Shown here in pieces: positions 39,375 to 50,900 of a DNA stretch of 64,000 bases. A program made the translations under genes and the position numbers. The notes under the pieces were generated by a model. That model saw only the letters and a list, made by a program, of their open reading frames with translations. It was not told where the DNA came from and did no database searches. Every line of letters starts with the position of its first letter. Positions within the stretch are counted from its first letter, which is position 1. This stretch comes from Chaetoceros tenuissimus (lineage: Eukaryota > Bacillariophyta > Thalassiosirophyceae > Chaetocerotales > Chaetocerotaceae), in NCBI GenBank assembly GCA_021927905.1, contig BLLK01000022.1:3410001-3474000 (forward strand), read 5' to 3'.

Positions 39375-41393
39375 ATGAAACTCGCTCTTGTCTCTCTCGC
39401 CATCTTATTCTCTAGTGTATCTGGAGAATCATTCTCTCCCAAAAGGATTGACTATGGGATGCTTGCTCAGGATCCACTTTATATGGAAAACACATCGTTG
39501 ATCATCAATGAACTTTCCAAAGAAGGTCTCGTATCAGTCACGAATATTCCAGGCTTTGCACAGGTCAAGAAACAAGTTATGAAGCATTTACATGCATGTA
39601 TTACTGATTTAGGTGATGATGCTGTTCCTTCTGCTCTCTTGAAGGATGGTACCATCCGAAGAACTATGGCTGGAGCGAAGGGTCATTCTCTCTCTTACTT
39701 TGAGAGTCATGGTACAATTTCACACTCTTGTGAATTGTTTCAAGCAGCTTCGGATGCCTTTCGTAACTCTGTAGATGAAGCTACGGATGTCTTTGCCCAG
39801 AGATTGTCGTTTGAACTTGGATCCTCCATTTCAAGCCCGCTCATGTCTACACAAGATGGATCTCATACCTATGAAGATGTCAAGGATCTTGTAGATAGTG
39901 CTGAAGTGTTGGAGCACTTCCATTCATATCAAAAGATTTCTAATGCTTCGACTGAGGCTACTATTGACTTGCATTTGGATCAAGGATTTTTCATAGCCTT
40001 TAGTCCAGGCTTGGATGTATCTGTTGATCCAAACGCTTCACAGCCACTCAAAATCAATCATGACTTTGTGATTGTAGCTTCCGATGGAAAAGAATCTACT
40101 CTTTATACAAATGAATCTGATGATCTTGTATTTATGATGGGAGATGGTGTGAATCAATACATCAACAACCATTTGCATCAAGACTCGGTTGCACAAAACA
40201 AGGTCTTGAGAGCTGTTCCACATTCTGTAGTACTTGCGCCACACGATCCATCTGTAGCAAGAGTATGGTACGGAAGAATGGTTCTCCCTCCAAGAGATGC
40301 ATACAGCGCCGTTACTGATAAGAGCTATGGTGATCTCCGTGATATCCTTATGAGTAGAGACACTTCTCGTGTACCTGCTGGACTCGGATGCTCTTCCGTG
40401 ACTATGAGAGCTTTGAATGCAGGAGGCAATCATAATGATTCCCCATGTGCTGAAGATGAGTTACAATGTTGGGCAATGTGTATGCCACTTGCTAAATTTG
40501 GTATTGAAAATGAAGCAACGTGTACCGACCAAGATCTTCGACTTCAATGTGTGAATCCGAGAGACCAGTTCTCTACTGGTTTTGCTCATGGGGATTACTT
40601 TCCTGCATGTTCGAATACTACTCAAGAAGTAACTCCTGTACCACAAATTCCGCAACAGGATGAAGATACGTGTGCTTCTCTTTGGGAAGAATTCCGTATG
40701 GACTCGAGCTATGATCATCACTTTGACCTGTCTACGGACGTCAATGATGGGGCAAGCTTCATGTGGTCCATTGTAGATGGAAAAGTGAAAGGACGGTTGG
40801 CTTTCAACAATGTCTTTGGATGGTTATCTGTTGGACTTGCAAACAAGGCTGTCGATGCGAAGAAAAATGGAATGAATGGAGCTAATGTACTTATCGCAAC
40901 TCCTGGAAGGGAATATTCTGCTCAGACTGGACTCGATACTTCTTCTGGACCTGTAGTACAAGAGTACCTTATTCATTCCAGTGAATCGTCCTTTCGCCAT
41001 TGGCAAACTCCTATAGGTGAAGATCCTGCTGCGTCAGTTGTCAGTACAGAGTGTTTCACAGCTCTCGAGTTTGAAACCGACAACATCAATGATATCCCTT
41101 TCAACATTACAGGTACCGATGAATTGATCTGGGCTGGAAATGGAAACGACCACTTCATGGGATATCATGGAAAGAACAGAGATAGATTTACTTTGAACTG
41201 GATGTCTGGCGAATCTTACTTTGGAAAACTCAAGGTTGTTGAGGAAGAAGATGACGAAATGAAGAAGAACAATGCTGCAATCATCGGTGGAGCTGTTGGA
41301 GGCTCAGTCGCAGCTCTGCTATTGATTTCTTTGGCAGTAATGAAAATCAGAAGTTCTAGTAATAAAAATGATGTATCAGAGCAAGCGCCTTGA
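39375..41393 (+). CDS. Secreted/membrane 2OG-Fe(II) oxygenase-like protein fused to a DOMON domain
   Basis: 672 residues. A signal peptide (MKLALVSLAILFSSVSG) is followed by an isopenicillin-N-synthase-like region with a candidate iron facial triad: His200-x-Asp202 (LHLDQG), His283 (RAVPHSV) and a following Arg (ARVWYGR). A Cys-rich linker at ~335-415 leads to a DOMON-like domain at ~430-610 (FMWSIVDGKVKGRLAF, GWLSVGLAN, ECFTALEFET), which in other proteins binds haem or sugar. A single helix near the C-terminus (AIIGGAVGGSVAALLLISLAV) anchors it. The domains would thus face outside or a lumen. It is a single exon with an ATG at 39375. The substrate is unknown. Confidence 0.8.
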   Translation: MKLALVSLAILFSSVSGESFSPKRIDYGMLAQDPLYMENTSLIINELSKEGLVSVTNIPGFAQVKKQVMKHLHACITDLGDDAVPSALLKDGTIRRTMAGAKGHSLSYFESHGTISHSCELFQAASDAFRNSVDEATDVFAQRLSFELGSSISSPLMSTQDGSHTYEDVKDLVDSAEVLEHFHSYQKISNASTEATIDLHLDQGFFIAFSPGLDVSVDPNASQPLKINHDFVIVASDGKESTLYTNESDDLVFMMGDGVNQYINNHLHQDSVAQNKVLRAVPHSVVLAPHDPSVARVWYGRMVLPPRDAYSAVTDKSYGDLRDILMSRDTSRVPAGLGCSSVTMRALNAGGNHNDSPCAEDELQCWAMCMPLAKFGIENEATCTDQDLRLQCVNPRDQFSTGFAHGDYFPACSNTTQEVTPVPQIPQQDEDTCASLWEEFRMDSSYDHHFDLSTDVNDGASFMWSIVDGKVKGRLAFNNVFGWLSVGLANKAVDAKKNGMNGANVLIATPGREYSAQTGLDTSSGPVVQEYLIHSSESSFRHWQTPIGEDPAASVVSTECFTALEFETDNINDIPFNITGTDELIWAGNGNDHFMGYHGKNRDRFTLNWMSGESYFGKLKVVEEEDDEMKKNNAAIIGGAVGGSVAALLLISLAVMKIRSSSNKNDVSEQAP

Positions 41394-41795
41394 GCCTTGA
41401 GCAAACAGTCGGATTGATAATAATTCATAAATACATATTGTTCACTTCTATAAAAATATCTTTTCTAGTAGTTTCATTTTGAGATAATTATTCAAAATTA
41501 TTTTTATAGAAATATATTATTGTGCACAACCATTGAATTCATCAGAACTTATTTGGAAATGAGATTGGAACATCCGAAATGGAAAACAAATAATTTCAAA
41601 ATGTCCCACTACGATGATTTATGCGGCTATTGGAGTTCATAAGTAGCTATCTGCTTCATGGGTTCGCACATTTGAAAATTGACACTGAAATTTTCCACAT
41701 TATGCGTTGAATAATGAGCATCTAAAGATTGTGTTCGCAGCAAATCCAAAAGCATTTGAATTTCTACAAACAACATTAGAGTATTCTTTGCCAGC
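41394..41795. other. Intergenic region
   Basis: About 400 AT-rich bp between same-strand genes; nothing recognisable. Confidence 0.4.
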
Positions 41796-43385
41796 ATGAC
41801 TTTGTCTCTACTTTTCTTCCTAGTCTTTGTTATATCAGAGGCTTGGTCACTAACCTCGAATCCTGTTGGATTCCCTCAAACTGTGACGAACGAAATATGC
41901 AACAGGCATGAAAATCGGAGTCATTGTGAAGTCGAAATAGATGTTCCAGATACATGCAGTGGATCTTCTAATTGTCCTATATTGTTTTTTCTCTTTGATG
42001 CACAAGACTCTAGTGGTTATCAGAGCATAGATTTAGATAGTAGAGGAATACATGAAAATGAGTACATTGGTATATATCCACAAAGTGATTCAGGATGGAA
42101 TGTATATCCAAAAACAGAAAATAATTGTAGTTGGGACGACTATGAATGTACTAGCGATGCAAATGAGGGGTTATTCTTTGCAGATATTATAGCGTATATC
42201 AAATTACAAGGGGCTAATGGGAATATATACTTGATTGGAAAAGGACTAGGGGCTTCCTTGGCATTTCAACTGGCTTCGAATGCTGGAAAAGAACTTCCTA
42301 TCAAAGGAATTATTACAAAATCAGCACAGCTTTTGAAAAGTCCAGAAAGATCGGGGCCTGGACTTTTGAATTATAATCAACCTTCGTATGAACGAGGATC
42401 TTCGCCTGTGTCTATTTTATCAATCATGGGAACTGCAGATGAGATCATTCCTTACAATGGAGGCGATTCTACATTGTTTAATGGAAATTCAGAATTTGAA
42501 TTCATGTCGGGGCATGAAACTATATCAACATTCGCGCTACAACAAGGATGTACTGGTGAGAGTAGTATTTCTGGATATTCTACCAATAAAGGGGATGGAA
42601 ATGCAATTCTGCGAGATATAAACGTTGGATGTCCTCCTCACATCTCTATCAAACACTATGTTATATCACAAGGTACTCATGATTTGAATGGTGCTGAGAT
42701 AGACGGAAAATTGGTGGATTACCAGTTGGCATATGAATTTATTCAAGAAGTGGAGGAACTTCCAGAGAGAGAAACTCAGAATCCCTCCAATGTCATTTCT
42801 TTCAATCCTACCATTTCACCAAGCATGTTTTTTTCGGCTCTACCAACAGATTATCCTTCTTCTTATCCAATAGCAATGCCGTCTACAAAGCCATCGTACA
42901 AACCGACAGCATCTCCTTCCAGTGTTCCTTCAAATGCTAAGTCTCTATTTCCAACGCAAACAGCATTGTTTCCAAAATCCTATGTCATTTCATACGGTTC
43001 ACATTGTCAAGGAAAAGTTGATTGGTCCAATGCAGTCCGATACTATGACATCCCATCAGCACAGCTTTGTCAATCAAAATGTAGCAGTATACAGCCATGT
43101 CAATCTTTTCAATGGAATCAGTCAAGTAATGTCTGTGTAATCTTTTACTATCAAGTTGCAGGGTTTGAGTCTATGAAGAACAATGTATGTGGATTTGTAG
43201 AGATCAAGTCTGGAGCACCAGAAATCATTACACAGGCTGAATCGTCGTCGTCGGGTCAGACATCTTTTAACATGAAGAAGGCTATATTATGGCCATTGAT
43301 AGCAGTTACAGTTGTTGCTATTGGATTTGTTTTGACAAATGCTGCTTCTCATAGACCGAATCCATATCGAAATGATAGGCGATGA
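41796..43385 (+). CDS. Secreted PHB-depolymerase/feruloyl-esterase-like alpha/beta-hydrolase lacking the catalytic Ser, with PAN-like domain
   Basis: 529 residues. A signal peptide (MTLSLLFFLVFVISEAWS) precedes an esterase-like domain at ~25-315. The nucleophile elbow reads G-K-G150-L-G where hydrolases have G-x-S-x-G, so the catalytic Ser is Gly. The Asp (GTADEIIPYNGG) and His (SQGTHDLNG) positions are kept. A Pro/Ser/Thr-rich linker with PSTKPSYKPTASP repeats follows, then a PAN/apple-like Cys domain at ~385-455 (QLCQSKCSSIQPCQSFQWN, then VCVIFYY) and a C-terminal helix (LWPLIAVTVVAIGFVL). This suggests a surface-bound binding protein derived from an esterase. The ATG at 41796 is clear and no introns are visible. 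Confidence 0.8.
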   Translation: MTLSLLFFLVFVISEAWSLTSNPVGFPQTVTNEICNRHENRSHCEVEIDVPDTCSGSSNCPILFFLFDAQDSSGYQSIDLDSRGIHENEYIGIYPQSDSGWNVYPKTENNCSWDDYECTSDANEGLFFADIIAYIKLQGANGNIYLIGKGLGASLAFQLASNAGKELPIKGIITKSAQLLKSPERSGPGLLNYNQPSYERGSSPVSILSIMGTADEIIPYNGGDSTLFNGNSEFEFMSGHETISTFALQQGCTGESSISGYSTNKGDGNAILRDINVGCPPHISIKHYVISQGTHDLNGAEIDGKLVDYQLAYEFIQEVEELPERETQNPSNVISFNPTISPSMFFSALPTDYPSSYPIAMPSTKPSYKPTASPSSVPSNAKSLFPTQTALFPKSYVISYGSHCQGKVDWSNAVRYYDIPSAQLCQSKCSSIQPCQSFQWNQSSNVCVIFYYQVAGFESMKNNVCGFVEIKSGAPEIITQAESSSSGQTSFNMKKAILWPLIAVTVVAIGFVLTNAASHRPNPYRNDRR

Positions 43386-43900
43386 TCATAACGTAATACC
43401 AAGATATGTCTTCCGCCTAAATTGATCTACGCTGTCTTATAAGTAGAAGAACCACAATTGATCATTTTTCTTTATGCTACGTGAACGTACCTTACTTTCA
43501 AGCCATTCAATTCAATAATATCTTGAAGAATAATGAGAGAAACTGTAGCCAATGCTGTTTCTTGCACAGCCGCGATTACTCTTGGAAAATCCATGTTTTC
43601 GACAAACAGTAAAAGCTTGAACGAAAGGAGAGAAGCCATGTCCAAAGCGAGCTAAAGTAGTCAGAGAAAGTCTGAAGTTGAAGCTTTTTTCACTTGACAA
43701 AGTGCCAGTCCCGCCAAGCATATGTTTTTCCGTTGGTCTCTACTTTTGTTGGAATGTTTTTCCACTGCACCCTACCCACAGACTATTTTCATTTGAATTT
43801 ATCGTTTTTTATGATTCGATGCCACTGCTGATCTCTGATCTCTCTCTCCAAGAAGGATTCTTCCAAGAATAGAATAAGAACTTTGAATCTACCGGTGTCC
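43386..43900. other. Intergenic region
   Basis: About 515 bp between same-strand genes. I see no gene. The open stretches here lack an ATG-led, recognisable protein. Confidence 0.4.
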
Positions 43901-45724
43901 ATGATCATGAATGTAACATTCTTAGCAGCAGCACTTCAATGTCTCGCTTTCCTGGGCATAACAAACATTTCTCCATCCAGTGCAAAAATGGTCCAGTTTC
44001 AAGTTGAAAGTGACGGTGATGTGAATCTGTCACTAAGTCAAAACTCTACACTCACCCAAGACGGCCATCAACTAGTCGAAGCTGTTTTCAACGACAACAG
44101 AATTCAGACTAGACAACTTCAGTCCTTATTTCAAGTTGACAACCCTCACGATCCATCATCCAGTACAATCAAAAACAATGTACAATGGAAAGATCAAAAT
44201 GGTGATCTATTGAACATTGGTAGGGGAGGAAAGATAACAAAGATTGGAGATTTTTTCTACTGGATAGGTCATGAACCAGCACCAGGACCTAACCTACAGG
44301 TAAGTCTCATCTATTTTCCCCTTTTTTCAGTAATATTGAATATCTTCTATTCTTCTTATCACAACTTTCAATTATTAGGAAAATGGTGGGAATATCTATC
44401 TCTACAAGTCCTCTAATCTTGGAAGTAATTCATGGGAACTGGTTCGAAAGATTCACGAATTTGATGAAGGCGAAGATTGGACTGGAAATTGCGATTTGCA
44501 TCAGCATCCTGACTACGTCCATAAATATTTGTTATTGTGCAAGAAATTATTTTTTATGGAGACAATTGACGAAAAACCAGTTGAAGAAGCAGAGTTTGTT
44601 CGTGTAGCGAAGCCCGAAGATCCAGTTGCAGTTGATTTTTCAGGTTATAACTTTGGAAACAGTGAGACATTTTACGATGGTCAAAACATGTATTACATCA
44701 CTTCGAGAGCGATTATAGGCGTTCCAAAGACTCGAAGAGTACTCATTTATCGTATGGATTCGACTTGGAAGAAGTTAGAAGAACTATATACTTCCTTCAG
44801 TTGGGGACATAATAAAGAAGGTATGCATATGGTAAAGAATGGCGACTTCTACTACCTTTTTGCTTCAAGAACAGATGGTTGGGAAAATTCTCGAACATAC
44901 TACAAAAAGTCGAAGTCTATCAAGGGGTTAGCTGATGCATCCGGAAGGAAGGTTACATTTCATCCCATGAATTCTCGTGGAATCAAGTCACTTGGATCGC
45001 AACATCGCATGATATTCGAGATTGAAGAAGGACGATGGTTATTTAGTGGCAATAGATACCCTAATGAAAGTCCTATCAATTGGGATCTACGATTTGGAAG
45101 AGCTGTGCAGGCTCCTGTCAGATTCACTTCTCATAGTGTGGAGGTCTATTTCAAGAGAGAGTTTGATTGGAAGACTTATGACTATACATCTGGTGACTAT
45201 GATACTCATCCTCGTCGAAAAAAGGTGGGATACAAATCTCTATTCCACAACAAAGTTTCAGTTGGAGATATAAGCAGCTTTACACATGGCGGAAAAGCCG
45301 AAATTAAAAATTGCGCAACTACTGGAACGAAGATGTTGAAGTAAGTCTACATTATTTCAATTATTATGAGGCCTAGACTTTTCTTCATCCTAAACTCATC
45401 TTCTCTTTAATCTTTAGGAAACTTTTCGGCGATGGGTATGCCACGTATACCATAAATGTGGACTGTAGTGGAAAATACTCATTACATGTATCATATCTTG
45501 CAGCTTCGAATCGCTACCTCTACGTCAAAGTCAATGGAAAGAACAGTGTCGCCTTCAAATTTGGTCAAACTGACAAAAACTGTGCTTCTTCACTTGTTCG
45601 AACTATTCAATTGGATTTGACGCAAGGTGTCAATGTGATTAAATTCCAAAACCCACCCAAAGCTGTAGCTGGCAAGTCTCCTTGGATTGAATGGGTTTCA
45701 TTAGTTCCTTTGAGGTGCTCTTAG
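43901..45724 (+). CDS. Secreted GH43-like beta-propeller glycosidase with C-terminal CBM-like domain
   Basis: Three exons: 43901-44299, 44379-45340 and 45418-45724. Introns are 79 and 77 bp with GTAAGT donors and TTAG acceptors, and the total is 556 codons (555 residues). The ATG at 43901 gives a signal peptide (MIMNVTFLAAALQCLAFLG). The middle resembles family-43 propellers: WKDQNGDLLNIGRGGKITK, then FFYWIGHEP, GGNIYLYKSSNL and similar blades (NMYYITSRA, DFYYLFASR). The catalytic acids cannot be named with confidence. The last ~100 residues (YATYTINVDCSGKYSLHVSY, YLYVKVNG, INVIKF-like VNVIKF) form a CBM35/6-like beta-sandwich. It would act on extracellular or wall glycans; the exact substrate is unknown. 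Confidence 0.8.
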
Positions 45725-46653
45725 TAATTTCTATTCTTCCTTGTCACCCACAGTCTCTCTCCGCTCTTGCTTCTTGTAAAAGAGAGTCTTCTTGTCTATG
45801 TACATTCGACTACAGGAATGAACCACCGCCATTCCTCAGTCTGAACCCACACTTCAAACATACATGATAGACTCAAAAAAGAATAAAGAGACTGTAATCA
45901 TCTTGTAATAGTCTCGTACGTGTAGTAGAAGTAATACACTTCGTTTGGTATTCTTTACTATATGATGTATTATAAATGTATGTCGGGTAACAAATGCACA
46001 TATAAATCTAAACACTTGAACAAATGGAAGGAAGAAATGTAACTCTTTAGCAATGACGTTCATACTCGGCAACATTTTTCAGCTACGTTTATCATTTCTT
46101 TTGAAGAGTAATTTCAGCATTTACTTGCTTCGCACCTAGAAAATGATATTAGAATATGATTGTAAGCCAAATAAACAAATTTTGTAAATAAAATTGATAG
46201 CATTGAGCTATTTTGAAACAAATGTATTTTCGTATTTTCTCTTTTTTCTTAAAAAAGGATTCTTCGATTCTAAAAAGAAAGAAAGGGGAAGGGAAGGGAA
46301 GTACAATAGTAATTCTAACACCAATGACGTTCAGTTGTTTTTTCTCCAAGATCCAAGATCGAAAACGTTGTTGCCTTTTTGTATTGCAGTGGGTACCTTT
46401 ATTTGCATAAAGTGATGAGGAATAAGAAACACACGAAAGCGTTGTCGCTAGCTTGAATGATTTATCTTCATAATAAATTGGAAGAATCATGTCGCATTCA
46501 ATTTAGACGGCTTGAAGGTGTCAATGTACTCGTCGAATCATTGAGAAAAAAAGAACCCTCCCATCACCGCAACGGACATCTAATCATCATACACAACATA
46601 TTTTTAGACTAGCTCTATTGGAAATTCACATGTGATTCATCTTTAGATCTACC
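45725..46653. other. Intergenic region
   Basis: About 930 bp without a convincing gene. A GGGAAGGGAAGGGAAG-like run sits near 46289-46300. Short open stretches on both strands are rich in Phe, Lys and Ile, as expected from AT-rich noncoding DNA. Confidence 0.45.
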
Positions 46654-47490
46654 ATGACAGATGAATTTAAAGACGACCACGGTTCTACAATTGAAGATGG
46701 GGAGAGGGCTGAAGTCTATGCCAAACAAGCATGCGCTTTATGTCTAAATGAATACAAGAAAAGTGCTCTTACACTATTTGACCTCAACAATGATCAAAGA
46801 GAATCCCTATTGTGTAGTATATGCCTATCAAAGGTAAATCGCAAGTATAAAAAACCACAAGCTTCTAGCCCAGTAACTTATGATAACAACATCACATGTG
46901 ACTTATGTCAAAATGAATTCATTGAAAGTGCGCTTACACTGTTTGAGAGAGAATACCTGTGCCCTACATGCCATATAGCCCTATCAATTGCTAATGGCAC
47001 AAATGAATTCCCACAAGCTTCTGGCCCAGTAACCTATGATAACAACATCACGCCAGGTGCAATGGCGTCACATCGTAATACTCCGTCTTATTGCAAAGTC
47101 TTACCAATTCCAATATGTATTGGGTTACTTTGTTTCGTATTCTACATATGGGTAGCTAATGATTATTTCCCAACTCGCAAATGGGAAAGTATAGTAGGTA
47201 CCATCAACTCACCTTGTCTAGTAGAGTATGAAATTGATGGCCAATTGTATACTTTTGAAAGCAATTTCAACTGTGAAAAGTTCGGGCCTTACAAATTAAA
47301 ATACAATCCTGAAGATCCAAGTGATGCAATGTCTGCTGGATTCCAGGATCAAAGTAGAATTATGTTGCTCGTCTCCGGATGCCTTGCTTCCATCTTTATA
47401 GTTGGGATTCCTTTTGCAATGTGTGCTACTTTCTTGTGTCGGAGATTTGATATTGGTCCAATGTTGGAAAGAACATTCAAACGATCATAG
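46654..47490 (+). CDS. DUF3592-like membrane protein with duplicated zinc-ribbon-like modules
   Basis: 278 residues starting at the ATG at 46654. The N-terminal half holds two copies of a Cys-rich unit: CALCLNEYKKSALTLF...CSIC and CDLCQNEFIESALTLF...CPTC. Each is followed by a nearly identical PQASxPVTYDNNIT segment. Two membrane helices (IPICIGLLCFVFYIWVA and LLVSGCLASIFIVGIPFAM) flank a lumenal DUF3592-type strand-rich domain (GTINSPCLVEYEIDGQLY, then YNPEDPSDA). Function is unknown. The duplicated DNA (46855-46895 and 47011-47051) differs at two positions, showing a recent internal duplication or selection. Confidence 0.75.
   Translation: MTDEFKDDHGSTIEDGERAEVYAKQACALCLNEYKKSALTLFDLNNDQRESLLCSICLSKVNRKYKKPQASSPVTYDNNITCDLCQNEFIESALTLFEREYLCPTCHIALSIANGTNEFPQASGPVTYDNNITPGAMASHRNTPSYCKVLPIPICIGLLCFVFYIWVANDYFPTRKWESIVGTINSPCLVEYEIDGQLYTFESNFNCEKFGPYKLKYNPEDPSDAMSAGFQDQSRIMLLVSGCLASIFIVGIPFAMCATFLCRRFDIGPMLERTFKRS
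46855..47051 (+). repeat. 41-bp intragenic direct repeat
   Basis: A 41-base word starting CCACAAGCTTCT and ending AACAACATCAC occurs at 46855-46895 and 47011-47051 with two substitutions. The unit length of the duplication is 156 bp (52 codons). Confidence 0.8.
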
Positions 47491-47967
47491 CTTTGACTTC
47501 GATCAAATGCTGGCTGTACAATAGACAAGATTGACAAACTGAGAAAGTGAAGAAAAAAAGGAATGATTCATAGAGATTCTTCCTACAGCAGAGCAAAGTT
47601 TTTCACTACTACCATTCCAAAGAGTCGAGTATTAATGTTATTAAATAGCAAATGCTTCACCGCTTAAAAATCTAGTGTTGATAAGTACCATAGAAAATGT
47701 ATTCTTGTGAAAATAAACATTCTAAATGAACTTTTGACTGCTTTGAATTTTCACGTGGACTAAATTACATATATTTAGTTCATGGCACAGACTGAAAGGG
47801 AAAAGTTTAGCAAGTATGTACCAATGATGACGTCGTGACATGTGTTTTCCACTCTCCTCTCTTTTTTCCACCACTTGAACACTCTGAACATACCACACCA
47901 TAATCATTTAAAACTATTGAACATATATAAACCATCACCAAGAGAATAAAACTACTAAATAGAACCC
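47491..47967. other. Intergenic region
   Basis: About 475 bp of AT-rich sequence including a TGACGTCGTGACA stretch near 47828-47840. This is the promoter of the J-domain gene. No gene is seen. Confidence 0.4.
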
Positions 47968-50900
47968 ATGAGGCTGCTAGCGCTAGGAGCTCTGAATCTT
48001 TTTTTACTTTCGGCAAGTGAGGCCTTTGTGTCTCCTTCATCTTATCTTTCTCAGTCAGTGTCTACTAGCACTGCACAAAAACGAAGAAAGCTAGAGACAA
48101 GTTCAACTACTGTAGTCAACCCATCACCATCTATCTCGTATCCTTCAAAGACCAGTCTTCAATCTACAACAGATTGGAATGAACTCAAGCAACAAAAGAT
48201 TCGTCTCACTCAACAGTCAAATAGAAACCATATGGCACAAACTATCAAAGCATGCAAAGTCCTCAACTTCCATCCCAAAATGCAATTCTCAAAGTCAGGA
48301 GTCGTACTCGACCTCGATATGAAATTCGTCAAAAAGGCATACAGACAAATGGCACTCACACACCATCCTGACTACCTACTTTCCAGTGATGCGACCGAAG
48401 AAGAACGACAAGCGGCAAACGATAGATTTGCAAAAATTAATCAAGCTTATACTTTTCTAACCAGTACAAAACGATATTATCACCAAGACTTGAATGAACA
48501 TGGACAAGTCAAAGTTGTACAAAGAGATCGTGCCACACAGGGGTTTGGTCATGATCCTTCTGTGCCATTTTTAAGAAGGGTGAATCAAAAGTATCAAGAA
48601 CGGAATCAAAAAGTCGTCAAGGGAAACATTGCTTCGGAAAAAACAGCTGCATCGCCTAAATTTGTAGCTTCGGTGAAAAAGGCTGTGAATCCTAGGGATC
48701 AGCATATATTTTCAGAAATGAGGGAGCAGGATCGGAGAATGGTTGTGAATCCTACCCAGCCGACTCAGCCTCTTGTTCCCAAACGTGTGTTGAATCAAAA
48801 AATTCAAACGTTTGAGGATGGAAATGATATGGCGGTGGAAAAACTTGATGATGGTACCAGTTCAGAAATTTCTGGAAGTAATGAGGTAACTGGAAGTGAG
48901 ACTCCTTTGGAACATCCACAGGCACAGGTTGAAGCTGCTGCTGAAATGGAACATGAGCTAGGAGATGAAGAGAAGCAAGGAGCTGAGTTGCAAATTGCAC
49001 AGGAGCAAGTCGAAACTAATACACATGAAGAAACAAATGAGGCAACGTTGCAAGTTCCATTTAATCAGATTGAATCCATGACTGTAGAGGGAAATCAGCT
49101 AGATGAGCAAAAGGAAAAATTACCTTTGCAAATTCCATACAGTCCAATGGAAACTGTCAATGGAGTGGAGAATCAGACCGAAATTGAACAAAAAGAGCAA
49201 GCTACTTTGCAAGTAACACAAACTTCTTCAGTATCTACTTTAGGTGAGGCAAATCAGCCAGGCGAGCAGAATAAACAAGTTGCAATGCAGTTTCCACCTA
49301 ATCAGGTTGGAGCAGAAGCAACTGTGAATATTCCACAAAACCAGGTTGGAACAGAAGTAACTGCAAATATTCCACATAACAAGGTTGCAGCAGAAGTAAC
49401 TACAAATATTCCACAAGTAGAGATTAAATCTATTGATGGCGGCAATAATCAATCAAGTGAGAAAAATGAAAAAAATCAAGTGGGAGTGCAAGTTCCAAAG
49501 GGACAATCCGAAGCTATGGAAACTACATTTGTTCAGCAAAAGGAAGAGGTGGCTTTGGAGACTGCAAAAGTTGATAATGATATGAACAAAGTCAATGATG
49601 ATGAACAGAAGCATTCGCAATCGCCACAGTTTCCGGAGCAACAATTGTATCGAGTGGTAAATTATGTTGAGATTCAGGAGCCTGCAGAAGAGGAACAAAA
49701 AGATGAACAGGGATTGGTTATCCAGTGGAAAAAAACAAGAAAAAGTTCTATTGACGAAAAAAGAAATACAACAAGAAAGGATGAGAAAAATCAAACATCC
49801 AATATATCTGGGACAAAGGTTAATTTTCAGTTGGAAGCTATCGATAAGAAAGAAATTGATGACATGGCTTCTCCAGACTTGCTTAGAATTGAACAGGAGC
49901 TACCAGCATCGTCTGAATTATCTTCAGTAGATGATACACTTATTTTGAGCTGGCTCAAAGAGAATGAGATCGAGGAAGAAGCAGAAAAGAGAATGAAGTT
50001 TGAAAGTCGTAAGGAGTGCCTTCTACATTACATCAAAAAGAAGAATTTTCTTCCTCAAGTTGGAACTACCAAGTCGTCACCAGCGGGTATGATGCAAAAA
50101 AGATTAGAAGATGCAATGGCAGAGTCGAATGTATCGAATATAAGTCAAGATGATATATCAAAATTGAGTCTTAACGTAGGTGGAAGTCAAGAAGGACGAA
50201 ATGGAATATCAAATGGTGCTGCTCCATCTGTCTCGCAGAATACCATGACTGGAAATCAAAAACCTCGAAGGATTGAAGTTGTTCGTCGCCAGGTAAATGT
50301 CGTGGAAAGAAAAACAAATGCAATTACACCTGTTGAAAGTGCGAACCGACCAAGATTAAATGTGAATGACTCTTCTTCTCATAAGCAAGTAAACAGAGCT
50401 GCCGCAATTTCTCCAACTGAAAGTGCGAATCGGCCTAGATTGAATGTGAACGAAGTCCGATCGAAATCTGTAAATGAAAGTGCGAATCGGCCTAGATTGA
50501 ATGTGAACGAAGTTCGATCGAAAAGATCAACGATAACAAACAGTAGTAGTATTTCCAATCAACGAAGCAATCATATGCGGCCACCACAAGTTGTACCCAA
50601 AGCAAAGAAAGCAACAATGAATTGGACAACGGATGATGCTTCAATCACTCCTAAAAACGACAGCGTTGCTCGTACACCTCAGCAAAACAGAAAAGTAGAG
50701 GTTACTCGCAAGTACACTCCACAAAACGATGGTACGATGGATCAGGCTCCATCACAAGCTTCTCCAAGCACCACTGTAGTCAATAGCGCTGCTCGAGCAC
50801 AGCAGCGGAGGGTAGAAGTCCCTCGCACTGTCCAAAACAACAATCAGGTTCAGTCACCAATGAGGACAAGTAGTCCTTCACCTTCATCTGCAACAAAAAC

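Noticed and set aside
46149-46490. Minus-strand frame of about 113 codons
   Set aside because: Composition is AT-driven (Phe/Ile/Lys), with no motif, domain or plausible splice partners.
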